Below are positions 17,242 through 25,447 of a stretch of DNA of 64,000 nt, piece by piece. The notes under the pieces were generated by a model that was not told the origin of the DNA, did not search any database, and worked only from the letters and a program-made list of their open reading frames with translations. Origin of the DNA: Streptomyces flaveolus (GTDB taxonomy: Bacteria; Actinomycetota; Actinomycetes; Streptomycetales; Streptomycetaceae); the NCBI RefSeq assembly GCF_000716535.1, contig NZ_JNWV01000005.1, positions 124,001 to 188,000 on the forward strand, given 5' to 3'. Both the position numbers and the translations under genes were made by a program. How positions within the stretch are numbered: the stretch's first letter is position 1; the number at the start of each line of letters is the position of its first letter.

Positions 17242-17816
17242 CGCCGCGCCTGCTGGTGGCCGGCGTCGGCAACATCTTCCTCGCCGACGACGCCTTCGGC
17301 CCCGAGGTGATCCGCGCCCTGGAGCAACGCCCGCTGCCGCCGGGGGTCCGGGTCCACGACTACGGCATCCGTGGCCTGGACCTCGCCTACGACCTGCTGT
17401 CCGGCTGCGCCACCGCCGTCCTCGTCGACGCGGCCCCGCGCGGGCACCGCCCCGGCACCCTCTCCCTGATCGAGGCCGAACCCCCCGACGCCACCGTCCC
17501 GCCCGAGGCCCACGGCATGGACCCGGCGAAGGTGCTGGCCCTGGCCACCCACCTGGGTGACGAGCCCCTGCCCAGGGTCCTCGTCCTCGCCTGCGAACCC
17601 GGCCTCCTGCCCGGCGACGACGACCTCCTCCCGGGCCTCAGCACGCCGGTGCGGGAGGCGGTCGACCGGGCCGTCGACGCGCTGCACCTCCTCGTCCCCG
17701 CCCTCCTCGCCGATCCCGCCGGACCGCTGCCCCCGTTGGGCTGCCCGATGGAATCCGGGACCCCGCACTCGGCTGCGCTGCCCGGTACGGCGCCCGGCGC
17801 GACCGAAGATCGGTGA
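17238..17816 (+). CDS. Hydrogenase maturation protease (HyaD/HupD family)
   Basis: 192 aa from the GTG at 17238, overlapping the hypX stop (GTGA). The N-terminus LLVAGVGNIFLADDAFGPEVIRAL is the family signature; its Asp/Glu binds Ni in the precursor. HDYGIRGLDLAYDLL and VDAAPRG supply the second ligand region. The enzyme clips the C-terminal tail of the large subunit after Ni insertion. The only large subunit in the window ends with a 22-residue tail beyond its last ligand motif, which is its expected substrate. Confidence 0.92.
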   Translation: MTPRLLVAGVGNIFLADDAFGPEVIRALEQRPLPPGVRVHDYGIRGLDLAYDLLSGCATAVLVDAAPRGHRPGTLSLIEAEPPDATVPPEAHGMDPAKVLALATHLGDEPLPRVLVLACEPGLLPGDDDLLPGLSTPVREAVDRAVDALHLLVPALLADPAGPLPPLGCPMESGTPHSAALPGTAPGATEDR

Positions 17817-17874
17817 GACCCCCGGGCCGCACGGGACGCGGCCGGGGCATCACCGCACCCGAGGAGCAGCGCCC

Positions 17875-18594
17875 ATGTGCCGGTCCGACGTCAAACAGGC
17901 AGTGCTGGCGAAGAACGACGGCCTGGCCGCGAGCCTGCGCGACGATCTCGCCCGGCAGGGCGTCACCCTCGTCAACCTGCTGTCCAGCCCGGGCAGCGGC
18001 AAGACCGAACTCCTCGCCCGGGTGCTGGCCCGGGCCGGGGAACGGGGCGTCCCGGTGGCCGCGCTCACCGCGGACCTCGCGACCGAGAACGACGCCGTCC
18101 GGCTGGCCCGGTCCGGCGCGCCCGTCCAGCAACTGCTCACCGACGGGCTGTGCCACCTGGAGGCCCGCCAGGTCGGCGCCCGGCTCACCGGCTGGCTGCC
18201 GCCGGACACCTCGGTGCTCTTCGTGGAGAACGTCGGCAACCTGGTCTGCCCGGCCGCGTACGACCTCGGGGAGACCCTGCGGATCGTGCTGATGGCGGTC
18301 ACCGAGGGCGAGGACAAGCCGCTGAAGTACCCGACCGCGTTCGGCTCCGCCCACCTCGTCGTGATCACCAAGACCGACCTGGCCGGACCGGCCGGCTTCG
18401 ACGAGAGCCTCTTCCACGAGAACGTGCACCAGGTCAACCCGGGTGTGGAGATCATCCGCTCCTGCGCCCGCACCGGCACCGGCGTCGGCACCCTGCTCGA
18501 CCGCGCCCTCGCCGCCCGCGACGGCGCCCCGCCGCACCGCCCGCCGCTCGCCCCGCACCCGCACCACCACCCCGCCTCCGCGCCCGTCGCGTGA
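17875..18594 (+). CDS. hypB: HypB, GTPase for nickel insertion
   Basis: 239 aa from the ATG at 17875, after GAGGAGC. The P-loop is LLSSPGSGKTELL at about residues 41-53, followed by ADLATENDA, FVENVGNLVCPA and the ITKTDLA guanine-specificity motif. The N-terminus (MCRSDVKQAV) lacks the usual CxxCGC nickel motif and the usual long His-rich stretch. Instead a His/Pro-rich tail (PHRPPLAPHPHHHP) is at the C-terminus. With HypA it delivers Ni to the large subunit. Its stop overlaps the hypF start by 4 nt. Confidence 0.95.
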   Translation: MCRSDVKQAVLAKNDGLAASLRDDLARQGVTLVNLLSSPGSGKTELLARVLARAGERGVPVAALTADLATENDAVRLARSGAPVQQLLTDGLCHLEARQVGARLTGWLPPDTSVLFVENVGNLVCPAAYDLGETLRIVLMAVTEGEDKPLKYPTAFGSAHLVVITKTDLAGPAGFDESLFHENVHQVNPGVEIIRSCARTGTGVGTLLDRALAARDGAPPHRPPLAPHPHHHPASAPVA

Positions 18595-20963
18595 CCGCGC
18601 CCGTCACCGGCCCGGTCCGCCGCCGGATCACCGTGCGCGGCACGGTCCAGGGCGTCGGCTTCCGGCCGTACGTGCACCGCCTGGCCGCCGGACTGGCGCT
18701 GACCGGGTTCGTCAGCAACACCGCGGACGGCGTGCTCATCGAGGTCGAGGGCCCGCCGGACGACGTCGACCGGTTCGCCGGCCGGCTGACCGAGCAGCCG
18801 CCCCCGCTCGCGACCGTGACCGGCGTCGGCTGCGAGGACGTCCCCGCCACCGGCGCCACCGGCCCCTTCACCATCCGCCCCACCGAACGCTCCCCGGGCC
18901 GCACCCGGCTCCCGCCCGACACCGCGACCTGCGCCGACTGCCTGCGCGAACTCGCCGACCCCGGCGACCGCCGGCACCGCCACCCCTTCGTCACCTGCAC
19001 CCACTGCGGCCCCCGGTTCACCATCGCCACCGGGATGCCCTACGACCGGCCGGCCACCACCATGGCCGGCTTCCCGATGTGCCCCGCCTGCGCCCGCGAG
19101 TACGGCGACCCGGCCGACCGGCGCTTCCACGCCCAGCCCGTCGCCTGCCCCGACTGCGGCCCGCGCCTCACCCTCGTCCCGGCCGCGGGCCTCGGCGTCC
19201 GCCCGGACCGGGACGCGCAGGCCCTCGCGACGGCACGGGCGCTGCTCGCCGCGGGGCGGATCATCGCCGTCAAGGGCGTCGGCGGCTACCACCTGGCCTG
19301 CGACGCGACCGATGCCCGGGCCGTCGCCACCCTGCGCCGCCGCAAGGAGCGGGGCGGCAAGGCCTTCGCCGTGATGTGCGCCGACCTGGAGACGGCGGAA
19401 CGCGTCGCGGTGCTCTCCGCCGCCGAACGGGACGCGCTCACCAGCGCCCGCCGCCCCATCGTCCTGCTGCGCCGCCGCACACCCCCGGACGGCCTCCGCC
19501 TCGCCGGCCAGGTCTGCCCGGGCAGCCCGCACGTCGGCCTGCTGCTGCCCTACACCCCCGTGCACACCCTGCTCCTCGGGCTGCCCGGCGACCCGCCCGG
19601 CCCCCGGGTGCTGGTCATGACCAGCGGCAACCGCTCCGGCGAGCCCATCGTCACCGACGACACCGAGGCGCTGACCCGGCTCGCCGGACTCGCCGACGCC
19701 TGGCTCACCCACGACCGGCCCATCGCCTCCCCGTGCGACGACTCCCTCCTGCGCGTCCGCCCCGACGGCACCGAACAGGTCCTGCGGCGCTCCCGCGGCT
19801 ACGTCCCCCGCCCCCTGCGCCTCCCGCTCCCGGTCCGCCCCACGCTCGCCACCGGCGGCGACCTGAAGAACGCCCTGTGCCTGGGGGAGGGCGACCAGGC
19901 CTGGTTCGGGCCGCACATCGGCGACCTGGGCGACCTGGCCGGCCTCGCCGCCGCCGAACGCGCCGAACGGCACCTGACCCGCCTCACCGGAGTCACCCCC
20001 GGGCTGGTGGCCGCCGACCGCCACCCCGGCTACCACTCGACCCGCCGGGCCGCCCGCCTCGGCCTGGGCGAACCGGTGCTGGTCCAGCACCACCACGCCC
20101 ACATCGCCTCGGCGATGGCCGAACACGGCCTCGACGGCCGCACGCCCGTGATCGGCGTCGCCTTCGACGGCACCGGATACGGCGACGACGGCACGGTGTG
20201 GGGCGGCGAGATCCTGCTCGCCGACTACACCGGCTACCGGCGCCTCGCCCGTCTGACCCCCGCCCCGCTGCCCGGCGGCGACACCGGCGTGGCCAACCCC
20301 TGCCGGCTCGCCCTGGCCCGGCTGTGGGCGGCGGGTCTGCCGTGGGAACCCGGGCTGCCGAGCGTCGAGGCCTGCACGGAAACCGAACTCGCCGTCCTGC
20401 GACAGCAGTTGACGCGCGGACTGGCCTGTGTGCCGACCTCCGGCATGGGACGGCTCTTCGACGCCGTGTCGTCCCTCGTGGGGCTGTGCCACCGCGCCGG
20501 ATACGAGGCACAGGCGGCGCTGGAGCTGGAGGCGGCGGCGCTGAAGGCCTGGGACGCGGACACGGGCGCCTACCCGTTCGGCCTCACCGAGTGGCGTCAG
20601 CCGCCTGGCCTGCGGATCCCGGCGGGCGGGTGGGAGATGAACCCGGCCCCCGCCCTCCGCGCCCTGCTGCGCGACCGGGCCCGCCACACCCCCGTACCCG
20701 TCCTGGCCGCCCGCTTCCACCGGGGCGTCGCCCGGGCGGTGGCGCACCTCTGCCGCCGGACCCGGGCGGAGACCGGCCTCACCACCGTCGCCCTCACCGG
20801 CGGTGTCTTCGCCAACGCCCTGCTGGAGGAGGAGACCGCCGCGCTGCTCACCGCGGCCGGCCTCACCGTCCTCCGGCACGGCGAAGTCCCCCCGAACGAC
20901 GGCGGTCTGGCACTCGGCCAGCTGATGGTCGCGGGAACAGCAGCCCACCACGAGACGGAGTGA
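18591..20963 (+). CDS. hypF: HypF carbamoyltransferase
   Basis: 790 aa from the GTG at 18591. Order: acylphosphatase domain (RGTVQGVGFRPYVHRLA, about 16-32), zinc-finger region with CADC, CTHCGPRF, CPAC and CPDCGP (about 108-190), YrdC-like domain (VKGVGGYHLACDA, KERGGKAFAVM), then a Kae1-like domain (VQHHHAHIASAMAEHG; VALTGGVFANALL). HypF makes carbamoyl-AMP from carbamoyl phosphate and passes the carbamoyl to the HypE C-terminal Cys, the source of the CN ligands. Length and order are normal. Confidence 0.97.
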   Translation: MTAPVTGPVRRRITVRGTVQGVGFRPYVHRLAAGLALTGFVSNTADGVLIEVEGPPDDVDRFAGRLTEQPPPLATVTGVGCEDVPATGATGPFTIRPTERSPGRTRLPPDTATCADCLRELADPGDRRHRHPFVTCTHCGPRFTIATGMPYDRPATTMAGFPMCPACAREYGDPADRRFHAQPVACPDCGPRLTLVPAAGLGVRPDRDAQALATARALLAAGRIIAVKGVGGYHLACDATDARAVATLRRRKERGGKAFAVMCADLETAERVAVLSAAERDALTSARRPIVLLRRRTPPDGLRLAGQVCPGSPHVGLLLPYTPVHTLLLGLPGDPPGPRVLVMTSGNRSGEPIVTDDTEALTRLAGLADAWLTHDRPIASPCDDSLLRVRPDGTEQVLRRSRGYVPRPLRLPLPVRPTLATGGDLKNALCLGEGDQAWFGPHIGDLGDLAGLAAAERAERHLTRLTGVTPGLVAADRHPGYHSTRRAARLGLGEPVLVQHHHAHIASAMAEHGLDGRTPVIGVAFDGTGYGDDGTVWGGEILLADYTGYRRLARLTPAPLPGGDTGVANPCRLALARLWAAGLPWEPGLPSVEACTETELAVLRQQLTRGLACVPTSGMGRLFDAVSSLVGLCHRAGYEAQAALELEAAALKAWDADTGAYPFGLTEWRQPPGLRIPAGGWEMNPAPALRALLRDRARHTPVPVLAARFHRGVARAVAHLCRRTRAETGLTTVALTGGVFANALLEEETAALLTAAGLTVLRHGEVPPNDGGLALGQLMVAGTAAHHETE

Positions 20964-20966
20964 CCC

Positions 20967-21257
20967 ATGTGTCTGGCAGTGCCCGGCAAGGTCGTGTCCA
21001 TCGACCACCGTGCCGACCCGCTCACCGGCCTGATCGACTTCGGCGGCGTACAGAAACAGGCCTGTCTGGAGTACCTGCCGGACATCGAGGTGGGGGAGTA
21101 CGTCATCGTCCACGTCGGCTTCGCGCTCCAGCGCCTCGACGAGGAGTCGGCCCGCGCGTCCCTGGAGCTGTTCGGCCAACTGGGGCTGCTGGAGGAGGAG
21201 TTCGGTGACGCCTGGGAGCAGGCGGCACGACAGGAGAGCGGGACGGAGGCCCGGTGA
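20967..21257 (+). CDS. hypC: HypC chaperone
   Basis: 96 aa. [12 protein letters not shown] is the defining HypC/HupF N-terminus; Cys2 binds the Fe(CO)(CN)2 unit. [38 protein letters not shown] is the OB-fold body. HypC carries the iron centre between HypD and the large-subunit precursor. It lies 3 nt after hypF and overlaps hypD by 4 nt, so translational coupling is likely. Confidence 0.97.
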   Translation: MCLAVPGKVVSIDHRADPLTGLIDFGGVQKQACLEYLPDIEVGEYVIVHVGFALQRLDEESARASLELFGQLGLLEEEFGDAWEQAARQESGTEAR

Positions 21258-22399
21258 AGTACATCGACGAGTTCAACGACCCGGATCTGGCGCGCCGGCT
21301 GCTGGACGAGATCCATGCCACGGTCACCCGGCCCTGGGCCCTGATGGAGGTCTGCGGCGGCCAGACCCACTCCATCATCCGCCACGGCATCGACCAACTC
21401 CTCCCGGAGGAAGTGGAGTTGATCCACGGCCCCGGCTGCCCGGTGTGCGTGACCCCCCTGGACGTCATCGACAAGGCCCTGGAGATCGCCGCACGCCCCG
21501 ACGTCGTCTTCTGTTCCTTCGGGGACATGCTGCGCGTGCCCGGAACGGACCGGGACCTCTTCCGGGTCAAGGGCGAGGGAGGCGACGTACGGGTCGTCTA
21601 CTCGCCGCTGGACGCCGTGCAGCTGGCCCGCAGACACCCCGACCGGCAGGTCGTGTTCTTCGCCATCGGCTTCGAGACGACCGCCCCCGCCAACGCCATG
21701 GCCGTCCACCAGGCCCGCCGCCTCGGCCTGGCCAACTTCAGCCTCCTGGTGTCCCACGTCCGGGTCCCCCCGGCGATCGAGGCCATCATGGCCGCCCCCG
21801 CCTGCCGGGTCCGGGGCTTCCTCGCCGCCGGACACGTGTGCAGCGTGATGGGCACCGCCGAGTACCCGGACCTCGCCGAACGGCACCGCGTACCGATCGT
21901 CGTCACCGGCTTCGAACCCCTGGACATCCTCGAAGGCGTCCGGCGGGCCGTCCACCAGCTGGAGCGCGGCGAGCACCGGGTGGAGAACGCCTACCCCCGT
22001 GCCGTGCGCGACCAGGGCAATCCGGCGGCCGTCCGCATGATCGAGGAGGTCTTCGAGGTCACCGACCGCAACTGGCGGGGCATCGGCCGCATCCCGGACA
22101 GCGGCTGGCGGCTGTCCGAGGCCTTCCGCGCGTACGACGCCGAACACCGCTTCGACGTCACCGGCATCCGCACCGAGGAACCCGCCGTGTGCCGCGCCGG
22201 CGACGTCCTGCAAGGGCTTATCAAACCCACCGAGTGCGAGGCGTTCGGCACGGCCTGCACCCCGCGCACCCCGCTCGGCGCCACCATGGTCTCCAGCGAG
22301 GGCGCCTGCGCGGCCTACTACCTGTACCGCAGGATGACCGACAGCCCGGCACCACAGGGATCCCGCATCCCGCGCGAGGAGATGAACCCCGTTGGCTGA
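21254..22399 (+). CDS. hypD: HypD, Fe(CO)(CN)2 assembly scaffold
   Basis: 381 aa from the GTG at 21254. Family motifs: [26 protein letters not shown] (iron-binding Cys pair), [24 protein letters not shown] and [10 protein letters not shown]-terminal set of Cys ([24 protein letters not shown], here [21 protein letters not shown]) contributes to the [4Fe-4S] cluster. HypD receives CN from HypE and holds the iron with HypC. The hypE start overlaps the stop. Confidence 0.97.
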   Translation: MKYIDEFNDPDLARRLLDEIHATVTRPWALMEVCGGQTHSIIRHGIDQLLPEEVELIHGPGCPVCVTPLDVIDKALEIAARPDVVFCSFGDMLRVPGTDRDLFRVKGEGGDVRVVYSPLDAVQLARRHPDRQVVFFAIGFETTAPANAMAVHQARRLGLANFSLLVSHVRVPPAIEAIMAAPACRVRGFLAAGHVCSVMGTAEYPDLAERHRVPIVVTGFEPLDILEGVRRAVHQLERGEHRVENAYPRAVRDQGNPAAVRMIEEVFEVTDRNWRGIGRIPDSGWRLSEAFRAYDAEHRFDVTGIRTEEPAVCRAGDVLQGLIKPTECEAFGTACTPRTPLGATMVSSEGACAAYYLYRRMTDSPAPQGSRIPREEMNPVG

Positions 22400-23471
22400 C
22401 CTCGCCACCACGGACACCGCTCCCGTCGACCCCGCCAACTGGACCTGCCCCGCACCCCTGCGCGACCAGCCGGTCGTCGTCATGGGCCACGGCGGAGGCG
22501 GCGCCCTGTCGGCGGAACTGATCGAGCAGGTCTTCGCTCCCGCCTACGGCAACCCCACGCTCGCGGCGCTCACCGACTCGGCCGTCCTCGGCCTCGGCGG
22601 CGCCCGGCTGGCCTTCTCCACCGACTCCTACGTCGTACGCCCGCTGTTCTTCCCCGGCGGCAGCCTCGGCGACCTCGCCGTCAACGGCACGGTCAACGAC
22701 CTGGCGATGAGCGGCGCCCGGCCCACCCACCTCTCCGCCGCCTTCATCCTGGAGGAGGGCGTGGAACTGGCCGTCGTCGAGCGCGTCGCCCGCGCCATGG
22801 GCGACGCGGCCCGGGCCGCCGGCGTCACCATCGCCACCGGCGACACCAAGGTGGTCGAGTCCGGGCACGGCGACGGCGTGTACGTCACCACCGCCGGCGT
22901 CGGCCTCGTCCCCGAAGGCGTCGACATCCGCCCGCAGCGCGCCCGGCCCGGCGACGCCGTCCTCGTCAGCGGGCCGATCGGCCAGCACGGGGTCGCCGTC
23001 CTGAGCGTGCGCGAGGGCCTGGAGTTCGGCGTCGAGATCACCTCCGACACCGCGCCGCTCGCGGACCTGGTGGCCACCATGCTGGCGGTCACCCCGGACG
23101 TCCACGTGCTGCGCGACCCCACCCGGGGCGGCCTCGGCGCGTCCCTCAACGAGATCGCCCGCGCCTCCGGCACCGGTGTACGGCTGCGGGAGCGGGCCGT
23201 CCCGGTCCCGGACGAGGTCGCGAACGCCTGCGGCTTCCTGGGACTCGACCCGCTGTACGTCGCCAACGAGGGCCGGCTCGTCGCCTTCGTCCCCGCGGAG
23301 CACGCCGAGGCCGTCCTGGCGGCCGTGCGTGCCCACCCGCAGGGCAGGGGCGCCGCCCTCATCGGCGAGTGCGTCGAGGACCACCCCGGCATGGTCGTCG
23401 TCGCCACCGGTCTCGGCGGCACCCGGGTGCTCGACCTGCCGCTGGGCGAGCAGCTGCCTCGCATCTGCTGA
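22392..23471 (+). CDS. hypE: HypE, carbamoyl dehydratase
   Basis: 359 aa from a TTG at 22392, overlapping the hypD stop by 8 nt. [20 protein letters not shown] and [18 protein letters not shown] are the PurM/AIRS-like ATP-binding motifs; [16 protein letters not shown] follows. The protein ends LPRIC: the C-terminal Cys is the carrier on which HypF places carbamoyl, which HypE dehydrates to thiocyanate. Last gene of the rightward operon, ending at a hairpin shared with convergent hypA. Confidence 0.96.
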   Translation: MADLATTDTAPVDPANWTCPAPLRDQPVVVMGHGGGGALSAELIEQVFAPAYGNPTLAALTDSAVLGLGGARLAFSTDSYVVRPLFFPGGSLGDLAVNGTVNDLAMSGARPTHLSAAFILEEGVELAVVERVARAMGDAARAAGVTIATGDTKVVESGHGDGVYVTTAGVGLVPEGVDIRPQRARPGDAVLVSGPIGQHGVAVLSVREGLEFGVEITSDTAPLADLVATMLAVTPDVHVLRDPTRGGLGASLNEIARASGTGVRLRERAVPVPDEVANACGFLGLDPLYVANEGRLVAFVPAEHAEAVLAAVRAHPQGRGAALIGECVEDHPGMVVVATGLGGTRVLDLPLGEQLPRIC

Positions 23472-23480
23472 CACCGCCCT

Positions 23481-23505
23481 CCCCGGCCCCGCCGTCAGGC
23501 CGGGG
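23481..23505. terminator. Bidirectional terminator hairpin between hypE and hypA
   Basis: CCCCGGCC-N9-GGCCGGGG, an 8-bp all-GC stem, begins 10 nt after the hypE stop and spans the hypA stop codon. There is no T-run, which is usual in such DNA. Its position between two converging operons fits termination from both sides. Confidence 0.65.
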
Positions 23506-23851
23506 CCGGGGCCGGCTCCACGTCCGTGATCTCCAGCTCCCGGCCGCCGCGCAGCTCCTGCGAGGGCCGGTCGCAGCGCGGGCACCAGAAGAACGGCGGC
23601 ATGCCGAGCGTGAACTCCTCGGCACACCCCTCGCACCAGGCCCGCGCCGTCACCTGCTCCACGATCAGCCGGGCCCCGGCGAGCGCCGTGCCGTCGCGGG
23701 CCACCTCGAAGGCGAAGTGCAGCGCGTCCGGCACGACACCGGCCAGCTCCCCGACCCGGACGGTCACCGCGGCCACACCGGCCACACCGTCCGCGCGGGC
23801 GATCTCCGCCGCCTGTTCCACGATCGCGGTCGCGATCGACAGCTCGTGCAC
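23495..23851 (-). CDS. hypA: HypA, nickel chaperone
   Basis: 118 aa. MHELSIATAIVEQA is the diagnostic N-terminus, with His2 as Ni ligand. The zinc domain shows CEGC and CPRC (about residues 73-76 and 89-92). LHFAFEVARDGTALAGARLIVEQ is the conserved middle. HypA works with HypB in Ni insertion. Unusually, it is the last gene of the structural operon and separated from the other hyp genes, which run the opposite way. Confidence 0.96.
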   Translation of the reverse strand: MHELSIATAIVEQAAEIARADGVAGVAAVTVRVGELAGVVPDALHFAFEVARDGTALAGARLIVEQVTARAWCEGCAEEFTLGMPPFFWCPRCDRPSQELRGGRELEITDVEPAPAPA

Positions 23852-23858
23852 GGCCGGC

Positions 23859-24092
23859 TCAGCGCGGACGCTTGGCGCCGGAGCGCAGATTGATCATGCG
23901 CCAGATGCGCACCTCGCGGATGATGCCCGGGAGCTCGAGGACGAGCAGCCCGAACGCGAGGGCGCCGAGCGCGACACCCTGTGCGATCAGCACGCGCTGT
24001 GCCGTCGTCCCCGTCCGCGCCGGAGCGGCCGTCACTCCCGCTGGACGCGTCCCTCTCGCGATGCCCTTGTGCAGTCTCATCCTGTTCCTCAT
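23859..24092 (-). CDS. Small single-TM protein in the hydrogenase operon (77 aa)
   Basis: Basic N-terminus, one hydrophobic segment (VLIAQGVALGALAFGLLVLEL, about residues 34-54), then LPGIIREVRIWRMINLRSGAKRPR, a basic end facing the cytoplasm by the positive-inside rule. An internal ATG at 24080 is an alternative start. It lies 7 nt before hypA and overlaps the preceding small gene by 4 nt, so it belongs to the operon. Not recognised with confidence. A membrane-tethering role for the hydrogenase is possible but unproven. Confidence 0.72.
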   Translation of the reverse strand: MRNRMRLHKGIARGTRPAGVTAAPARTGTTAQRVLIAQGVALGALAFGLLVLELPGIIREVRIWRMINLRSGAKRPR

Positions 24093-24295
24093 CCCGGCGA
24101 GATGTTCGGCATGATCTTCATGATGGCGTCGTGCCGCTTCCAGTGGATCCCGGTGGAACGGCGCGCGTCGGACGTGCCGTCCCTGTGGTGTCCGGTCTGG
24201 CGCTTGTACGGCCCGCTGTTGCCCTGGTGCAGCCCGTGCACGTGCCCCGGTGTGTCGGGCTTCGCCTGGGGGCGGCCCACTCGGATGGTGCTCAT
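24089..24295 (-). CDS. Small His-rich protein in the hydrogenase operon (68 aa)
   Basis: MSTIRVGRPQAKPDTPGHVH followed by several His residues (HGLHQGN, GHHRDG, GIHWKRHDAI) and the end MKIMPNISPG. Seven or more His in 68 residues, no Cys, strongly basic, no membrane segment. It overlaps the next gene (ATGA) and starts 25 nt after the DUF5947 gene stop. The tight packing supports real coding. A metal-handling or scaffold role is only suggested by composition. Confidence 0.65.
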   Translation of the reverse strand: MSTIRVGRPQAKPDTPGHVHGLHQGNSGPYKRQTGHHRDGTSDARRSTGIHWKRHDAIMKIMPNISPG

Positions 24296-24320
24296 CGCCG
24301 TTCTCCTCTCCTGCCAGCCC

Positions 24321-24908
24321 TCACGGCCGCTCGGTGAGCTCCGCGAAGAACCGCTCCACGGCCGGCCAGACCCGGCCGCCTCCGGCGAGGCCGCGCCACT
24401 CCCGGCGGACCAGCGCGACCATCCGGAAGCAGTCGTCCACCGGCACGATCCAGTGGTGGTCCTGGCCCCGTACGGTGTTCACCAACAGAGCCTCCACCTC
24501 GGGTGCCATGGTCGCCAGCGGAGGACACGCGGCACACATCTGAGTCCATCGGCCCGCCTCCACCTCCCAGCGCATCGCCCCGGCCGGGCTCGGGCCCTGC
24601 GCGGTGACCGAGCCGTCCGCACGCGGCACGAAGAACACCAGCCCGACCGGCACCCCGAGCGGCCCGGTGTCCACCGGGGCCAGCCGCACCCGGCGGCTCG
24701 GCACCAGCAGATACCGGCCGCCGCCCGCACCGTCACCGGCGAACAGCACCGCACACGCCCCGCAGGCGCACAGCAGCTCCTCGCGGTCGGCGGCGTACAG
24801 GTGGCGGTGCTCCTCCGGTACGGCTTCCGCGCACAGGTCGCACCGCTCGGGGCCGTCCCGCTCACCGGCCGAGCGGATGACCCGGGCCAGCGCACCGTCC
24901 ACCCTCAC
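24321..24908 (-). CDS. DUF5947 protein, Cys-rich, hydrogenase-associated
   Basis: 195 aa. The N-terminal Cys pattern is CDLC (23-26), then EEHRHLY with two His, then LLCACGACAVLF (Cys 47, 49 and 52); a later MCAAC pair lies near 124-127. The rest is beta-like (YLLVPSRRVRL, GLVFFVPRADG) with a C-terminal RREWRGLAGGGRVWPAVERFF. The protein resembles the DUF5947 family found in actinobacterial hydrogenase loci. The Cys/His set could bind zinc or a Rieske-like Fe-S cluster. It overlaps the NifU-like gene by 4 nt. Function unknown. Confidence 0.78.
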   Translation of the reverse strand: MRVDGALARVIRSAGERDGPERCDLCAEAVPEEHRHLYAADREELLCACGACAVLFAGDGAGGGRYLLVPSRRVRLAPVDTGPLGVPVGLVFFVPRADGSVTAQGPSPAGAMRWEVEAGRWTQMCAACPPLATMAPEVEALLVNTVRGQDHHWIVPVDDCFRMVALVRREWRGLAGGGRVWPAVERFFAELTERP

Positions 24909-25447
24909 CGCGCCTCCCGCACCAGCAACGAGTCCAGCGGTACGAAGGCGGGCGCGGCCGGCGCGGACAGCTGCTCGACCGCCGTCAGCTCGGGGGCGAC
25001 GGCCAGCACGGCCTCCCGTACGGCGTCGGCGACCGTGGGCCCGCCGCCGCAGCCGGACCCGCAGCCACTCGCCTCGGTGACCCGCACCCGGGCCACCTGC
25101 CCGTCGACGCCGACCAGTTCGACGTCGCCGCCGCGCTCGCGCACCGCCGGCCGCAGCCGGTCGACGGCGCGCTCGGCCCGCCGCGCGGGCGGCTCGGGGT
25201 GCAGCCCGTGCAGCACCAGCAGGTGCTCCAGCAACTCGTCCTCGGCGAACCGTGCGGCCTGCTGCTCACCGGCCAGGTCGAGCGCCCGGGCCAGGGCCTC
25301 GCCGTAGACCTCGGTCAGCACCCGCACGGCCTCGACGGCGGTGGCCGCCGCGGGACCGGGCGCCGACTCCAGCCCGGCCAGCAGCTCGTCCAGCCGGGCC
25401 AGCCGCGCCTCGACGGCCGGGTCCGCGAGCCGCCCGCCGTCAGCCAT
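24905..25447 (-). CDS. NifU C-terminal-like protein of the hydrogenase operon
   Basis: 180 aa. The N-terminal helical half (LARLDELLAGLES...) leads to a NifU C-domain pattern: AVRERGGDVELVGVDGQVARVRVTEASGCGSGCGGGPTVADAVREAVLAVAPEL. In Nfu/NifU proteins a CxxC pair holds an Fe-S cluster for transfer. Here the pair reads GCGSGCG, a CxxxC spacing. It overlaps hhyL by 8 nt and probably supplies clusters to the hydrogenase small subunit or an electron carrier. Family good, exact role inferred. Confidence 0.82.
   Translation of the reverse strand: MADGGRLADPAVEARLARLDELLAGLESAPGPAAATAVEAVRVLTEVYGEALARALDLAGEQQAARFAEDELLEHLLVLHGLHPEPPARRAERAVDRLRPAVRERGGDVELVGVDGQVARVRVTEASGCGSGCGGGPTVADAVREAVLAVAPELTAVEQLSAPAAPAFVPLDSLLVREAR

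Noticed and set aside
17850..21179. 1109-codon minus-strand frame opposite hypB and hypF
   Set aside because: A shadow of hypB/hypF caused by high GC and lack of stops; the translation is low-complexity Gly/Arg/Val and the opposite strand has unmistakable Hyp motifs.
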